From the NCBI GenBank assembly GCA_000695325.1, contig AVPN01000032.1:16007-52563 (forward strand): 36,557 nt of DNA, read 5' to 3'. Position numbers and translations under genes: made by a program. Source of the stretch: Pleurobrachia bachei. Lineage: Eukaryota; Ctenophora; Tentaculata; Cydippida; Pleurobrachiidae. Positions within the stretch are counted from its first letter, which is position 1. Every line of letters begins with the position of its first letter. This document shows, one piece after another, positions 32,548 to 36,557 of this stretch. Below the pieces are notes generated by a model. It saw only the letters and a program-made list of their open reading frames with translations. It was not told where the DNA came from and ran no database searches.

Positions 32548-35500
32548 TCTGTCACATGGTCAACGCCCATCTAAATCTCACACGTCCCCTAGTTATCCGG
32601 TATTTATAGTAAGCACTTTCTTTCTCGAATATCTTCTCAGGAAGATATGGTACATAGTTTATCCAAAATCAACCTTTATTCTAGTGCCTGGCCAATGGCT
32701 AGTACCTGAATCAGACCCCATGAAGTAGCCAGTAGGCACTAGTGCCTGGATCATATACCTGGATTAGACCCCGAGCAGTGAAGGGAAGAACGGAGATAAT
32801 GTAGAGCCAACTAAGGGCAGTAACTGTAACCAGTCCACGGGAGGGGCATGTGCCCTGGACCCGACGGGCACTCACAACTGATATGATCTGAGGGATATGA
32901 GGGGGATATGAGGGATACAGTTTATTAGGTTAGAGTTTGACTAATAGTAATACAACCCATTAATAAGGAACACACATGATGAGTCATTGGGTAACAAATG
33001 TGGACTATTGTAATATTGAGCGTCCATATCTGATTCGATACTCACCAGAATGGAGATATTGCAGATGATGGAGATGGAGAGGGGGATGGCAGCAAAAATT
33101 AGGACAGCAGTCAACGTTAACCATTTGTATTTGTGATGGGTTAGCCCTGAAACAAGAAATCATGCATCATATGGGGAGGCTGTATGACGGTACGGGGGAT
33201 TATCTTTCATGTACGGCGGGGGAGAACGGAATCAAGGATGAATATTGAATAAATTCATCATGATACCCAGATGTAAAAACTAAAAACTATGCCATACCAC
33301 CGTTACCTGTAGAATTGCAGGACAGCATCTCAGGCTGAAAATAGACATATTGTCCAAGAGAGACCTTGGCCACCACATAAAGCCCTGGAATCAGCCATAT
33401 AACCACAAGGGCTCTCTTCAGATGTCTAATTCTTATTCGGTGGAGACTCAAGGGAGATGTCAGGGAGTAGAGACGGAACAATCCAATTAAAACTATCGTT
33501 GTGACCTCCGCAAAAATTGGGATGTAGGACAGAAACCCTGAGTGAATGGGGATTTATAGTTAACTAGCTTTTGTCAGATTGCGCGACCCTGCTTGCTGAG
33601 CGAGGGTTACGAAAGTAACAAACCAGCTTCTGGTTTTGTAATCAGTTCCAAAGAAATAGATAAATCTCACCCATCCCTCGAAGCGTGCTGGCATGGTTGT
33701 CATGTTAACCAGTTTAACAGTAGTTTGGGAATGTGTGAACGAAGAGAGAGAGAGGTATGTGTTGAACTGACACACTATAACATGGCGCAGCAGCGATGAT
33801 AGAGACCTTGTCTAGGGTCCTTGTCGCCACTCTTACTAACTGAGATCACGAGGTGTGAAGCGCATGCAACAAAACCTCTATAGATATCTCTCTCCTGTGA
33901 ATCTCTCTCTTCGTGAGATGGGTGAAGTGAGGAGACTACTACTAGTCAGCAGTCTCGGTCTGTATCATAAAAGGGGGTGACAGCTCTATACAGAAAGCAA
34001 GGAGGTGTTACAAACCTAACACAGTATAGTAGTTATCTCAACATTGAGTATTGAATGGACAGGATGATGTAACACGTTAACCGAGTCTCTAGCAGCTAGC
34101 CCTAACCCCCACGGCCCACTCCCACCCTAGAGTATACATCTACCTTGTGTGAAGCAGACGAAGGAGCCTAATTTCCAGGATCCAGTAAAGAGAACTACCC
34201 CCATTGGTAGAGTCATGGTCAGAGTTATCAGAATATCCGTCACCGCTAACACCTCTAAAAGGGGGGGGTAGGGCATGATACTAACACACCCAACCGATTT
34301 CAGGAGTCATAAATCACTATGGGTGGGGCAGAGATAGGAGGGGGATATGAGGGATACAGTTTATTAGGTTAGAGTTTGACTATAATAGTAATACAACCCA
34401 TTAATAAGGAACACACATGATGAGTCATTGGGTAACAAATGTGGACTATTGTAATATTGAGCGTCCATATCTGATTCGATACTCACCAGAATGGAGATAT
34501 TGCAGATGATGGAGATGGAGAGGGGGATGGCAGCAAAAATTAGGACAGCAGTCAACGTTAACCATTTGTATTTGTGATGGGTTAGCCCTGAAACAAGAAA
34601 TCATGCATCATATGGGGAGGCTGTATGACGGTACGGGGGATTATCTTTCATGTACGGCGGGGGAGAACGGAATCAAGGATGAATATTGAATAAATTCATC
34701 ATGATACCCAGATGTAAAAACTAAAAACTATGCCATACCACCGTTACCTGTAGAATTGCAGGACAGCATCTCAGGCTGAAAATAGACATATTGTCCAAGA
34801 GAGACCTTGGCCACCACATAAAGCCCTGGAATCAGCCATATAACCACAAGGGCTCTCTTCAGATGTCTAATTCTTATTCGGTGGAGACTCAAGGGAGATG
34901 TCAGGGAGTAGAGACGGAACAATCCAATTAAAACTATCGTTGTGACCTCCGCAAAAATTGGGATGTAGGACAGAAACCCTGAGTGAATGGGGATTTATAG
35001 TTAACTAGCTTTTGTCAGATTGCGCGACCCTGCTTGCTGAGCGAGGGTTACGAAAGTAACAAACCAGCTTCTGGTTTTGTAATCAGTTCCAAAGAAATAG
35101 ATAAATCTCACCCATCCCTCGAAGCGTGCTGGCATGGTTGTCATGTTAACCAGTTTAACAGTAGTTTGGGAATGTGTGAACGAAGAGAGAGAGAGGTATG
35201 TGTTGAACTGACACACTATAACATGGCGCAGCAGCGATGATAGAGACCTTGTCTAGGGTCCTTGTCGCCACTCTTACTAACTGAGATCACGAGGTGTGAA
35301 GCGCATGCAACAAAACCTCTATAGATATCTCTCTCCTGTGAATCTCTCTCTTCGTGAGATGGGTGAAGTGAGGAGACTACTACTAGTCAGCAGTCTCGGT
35401 CTGTATCATAAAAGGGGGTGACAGCTCTATACAGAAAGCAAGGAGGTGTTACAAACCTAACACAGTATAGTAGTTATCTCAACATTGAGTATTGAATGGA

Positions 35501-36032
35501 CAGGATGATGTAACACGTTAACCGAGTCTCTAGCAGCTAGCCCTAACCCCCACGGCCCACTCCCACCCTAGAGTATACAGCTACCTTGTGTGAAGCAGAC
35601 GAAGGAGCCTAATTTCCAGGATCCAGTAAAGAGAACTACCCCCATTGGTAGAGTCATGGTCAGAGTTATCAGAATATCCGTCACCGCTAACACCTCTAAA
35701 AGGGGGGGGTAGGGCATGATACTAACACACCCAACCGATTTCAGGAGTCATAAATCACTATGGGTGGGGCAGTGAAAGAGGGGTGACTCCTAAACAGAGA
35801 GTGAAGTACAGAACACGGAGTTCGTGCCCAGTTTTATACCTAGTAGGAAAACAGAAGTTCTGTCAATGTGAAGTGCGTTATACTTGATGGACCCAAGTAG
35901 GACCACCCCATTGCCCAACAAGGCCATGATTACCATCACCCAATGGTAACCAGTTACCATGACAACCCATGCATCACCAAGGTGAACTGCTTCTACATAG
36001 GATGTGTTGAAGGAATCACGATCAACGAGCAT
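32009..36032 (-). CDS. Rhodopsin-class G-protein-coupled receptor
   Basis: Seven-helix receptor, ligand unknown. Exons on the minus strand: 36032-35840 (N-terminus with NTS glycosylation site, helix 1 with LLGNG), 35695-35585 (helix 2, LAVTDILITLTMTLPMG, then GSWKLGSFVC with the helix 3 cysteine), 34978-34748 (helices 3-4, FRLYSLTSP, and the loop-2 cysteine in LSCNST), 34587-34487 (helix 5), 32887-32759 (helix 6, LSWLYIISVLPF), 32200-32009 (helix 7, SCNHIIYTYTSVPFRRF, then a short tail to TAA). All borders are GT-AG with matching phases; 318 residues. DRY is replaced by FRL and NPxxY by NHIIY. Exons 2-4 have a second, equal set at 34254-34144, 33537-33307 and 33146-33046. The ATG at 36032 is the first in frame in exon 1; an upstream exon is possible. 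Confidence 0.88.
32497..32543. repeat. (CT)n microsatellite
   Basis: CT-rich tract in the last intron of the receptor gene (minus strand reads GA). Confidence 0.9.
33571..33621. mobile_element. 51-bp hAT-like MITE, related to 28068
   Basis: Same ends as the element at 28068 (TTGTCAGATTGCGCGACCCTG and GAGGGTTACGAAAGTAACAA) with a shorter middle. Flanked by ACTAGCTT (33563-33570) and ACCAGCTT (33622-33629), an 8-bp duplication with one mismatch. It sits in a receptor intron. Confidence 0.75.
35012..35062. mobile_element. 51-bp hAT-like MITE in the second tandem unit
   Basis: Identical to 33571-33621 with the same flanks. It was copied with the tandem unit, not inserted separately. Confidence 0.75.
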
Positions 36033-36056
36033 ATTGTACGGCAAACAGTGGAACAA

Positions 36057-36299
36057 TGGATAAAAGGGTGAATCCCGAGGTTGTATTTTGGATAAAATTA
36101 CTCATTCCACGGTTTTGTGGATTTCTAAAATGGGAACGGCCGGCAATATTTGCTGATTCTTGGTTATTTTATGACCAGGTTTTCTGATACATTTCCATCG
36201 AAATACCTTTTATCACTCTCTAAGTCTAACCCGAAAAAACATTTTGTAATATTGGACCCTTTTATTAAGAGGCGGGAGTCTGAGTATAGGTGATCGAGG

Positions 36300-36366
<67 letters not shown>

Positions 36367-36523
36367 TAAGTCCATGGAGCGACGAGGCGACGTTAAATGA
36401 ACAACGAAAAAAGCTTGATAATGTCCTGTTGAATATTGATGACTCGCTATCTTCTCTTGGACCCACTGATCGGCGATGATAGCCCCTTTCATTTATAGGC
36501 AGGGAGGGAGAGAGAGAGAGAGT

Positions 36524-36557
<34 letters not shown>
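36057..36557. other. 5' flank of the receptor gene
   Basis: Apart from the GA tracts I see no exon. The open frames over the GA runs (Ser-Leu repeats) are simple-sequence artefacts. Confidence 0.5.
36306..36364. repeat. (GA)n microsatellite
   Basis: Long AG dinucleotide run upstream of the receptor gene; a second, interrupted one runs from about 36506 to the window end. Confidence 0.95.

Larger units (their letters stand above)
32900..35772. repeat. Tandem duplicate of 1.44 kb (GPCR exons 2-4)
   Basis: About 32900-34331 and 34339-35772, offset 1441 bases, nearly identical (a TA insertion near 34382 and one base change near 34140/35580). Each unit holds helices 2-5 of the receptor and a MITE. 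Because both sets encode the same residues, choosing one or the other would not change the protein; including both would. Confidence 0.95.

Noticed and set aside
36164-36492. Open frames with long Ser-Leu repeats
   Set aside because: They are translations of the GA/CT dinucleotide tract.
1-36557. Retroelements, Polintons, viral genes, CRISPR arrays or bacterial operons
   Set aside because: No reverse transcriptase, integrase, capsid or Cas-like frames, no long terminal repeats, and the genes are spliced animal genes.

Overview
This is nuclear DNA of an animal, probably an invertebrate and quite possibly an early-branching one (sponge, placozoan or cnidarian). The evidence is spliced genes with GT-AG introns mostly of 60-350 bp, clear animal proteins, close gene spacing, simple-sequence tracts and many near-identical local copies of the kind a very heterozygous diploid assembly leaves behind. 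I cannot name the species.

Layout. 642-15192 (minus): a P5B-type ATPase of the ATP13A2/3 family in 17 exons, with a possible extra first exon at 19312-19348. Its intron between 1967 and 10659 is 8.7 kb and holds, on the other strand, a complete secreted YHYH-domain gene (6167-9047). The same intron holds partial copies of both genes. 15563-17894 carries two copies of a 1.1 kb non-coding repeat. 20899-22783 (plus) is a UbiA-family prenyltransferase (UBIAD1/MenA type). It is followed 224 bp later by CHAF1B, the WD40 subunit of chromatin assembly factor 1 (23008-26977, plus). 29173 and 30388 are two copies of an isolated TRP-channel-like exon. 32009-36032 (minus) is a rhodopsin-class GPCR in six exons. 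The genes do not form an evident pathway; they are ordinary housekeeping, membrane and receptor genes.

Two things stand out. First, five places contain tandem copies of about 1.0-1.9 kb that are almost identical and usually cover only part of a gene; these are either very recent duplications or, more likely, two haplotypes laid end to end by the assembler. Second, at least seven blocks of about 50 bases have been replaced by their complement WITHOUT reversal. Three can be seen base for base (50 of 50) by comparing copies. Four more lie in the ATPase, the prenyltransferase and CHAF1B (two), where they create an in-frame stop, missing protein sequence or a lost splice site; complementing them in place restores conserved protein and correct splice phase. 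An inversion in DNA gives the reverse complement, never this, so the blocks most likely come from how the sequence data were decoded or assembled. Other blocks probably lie unseen in the non-coding parts. The host genes here should therefore be read as intact rather than broken.
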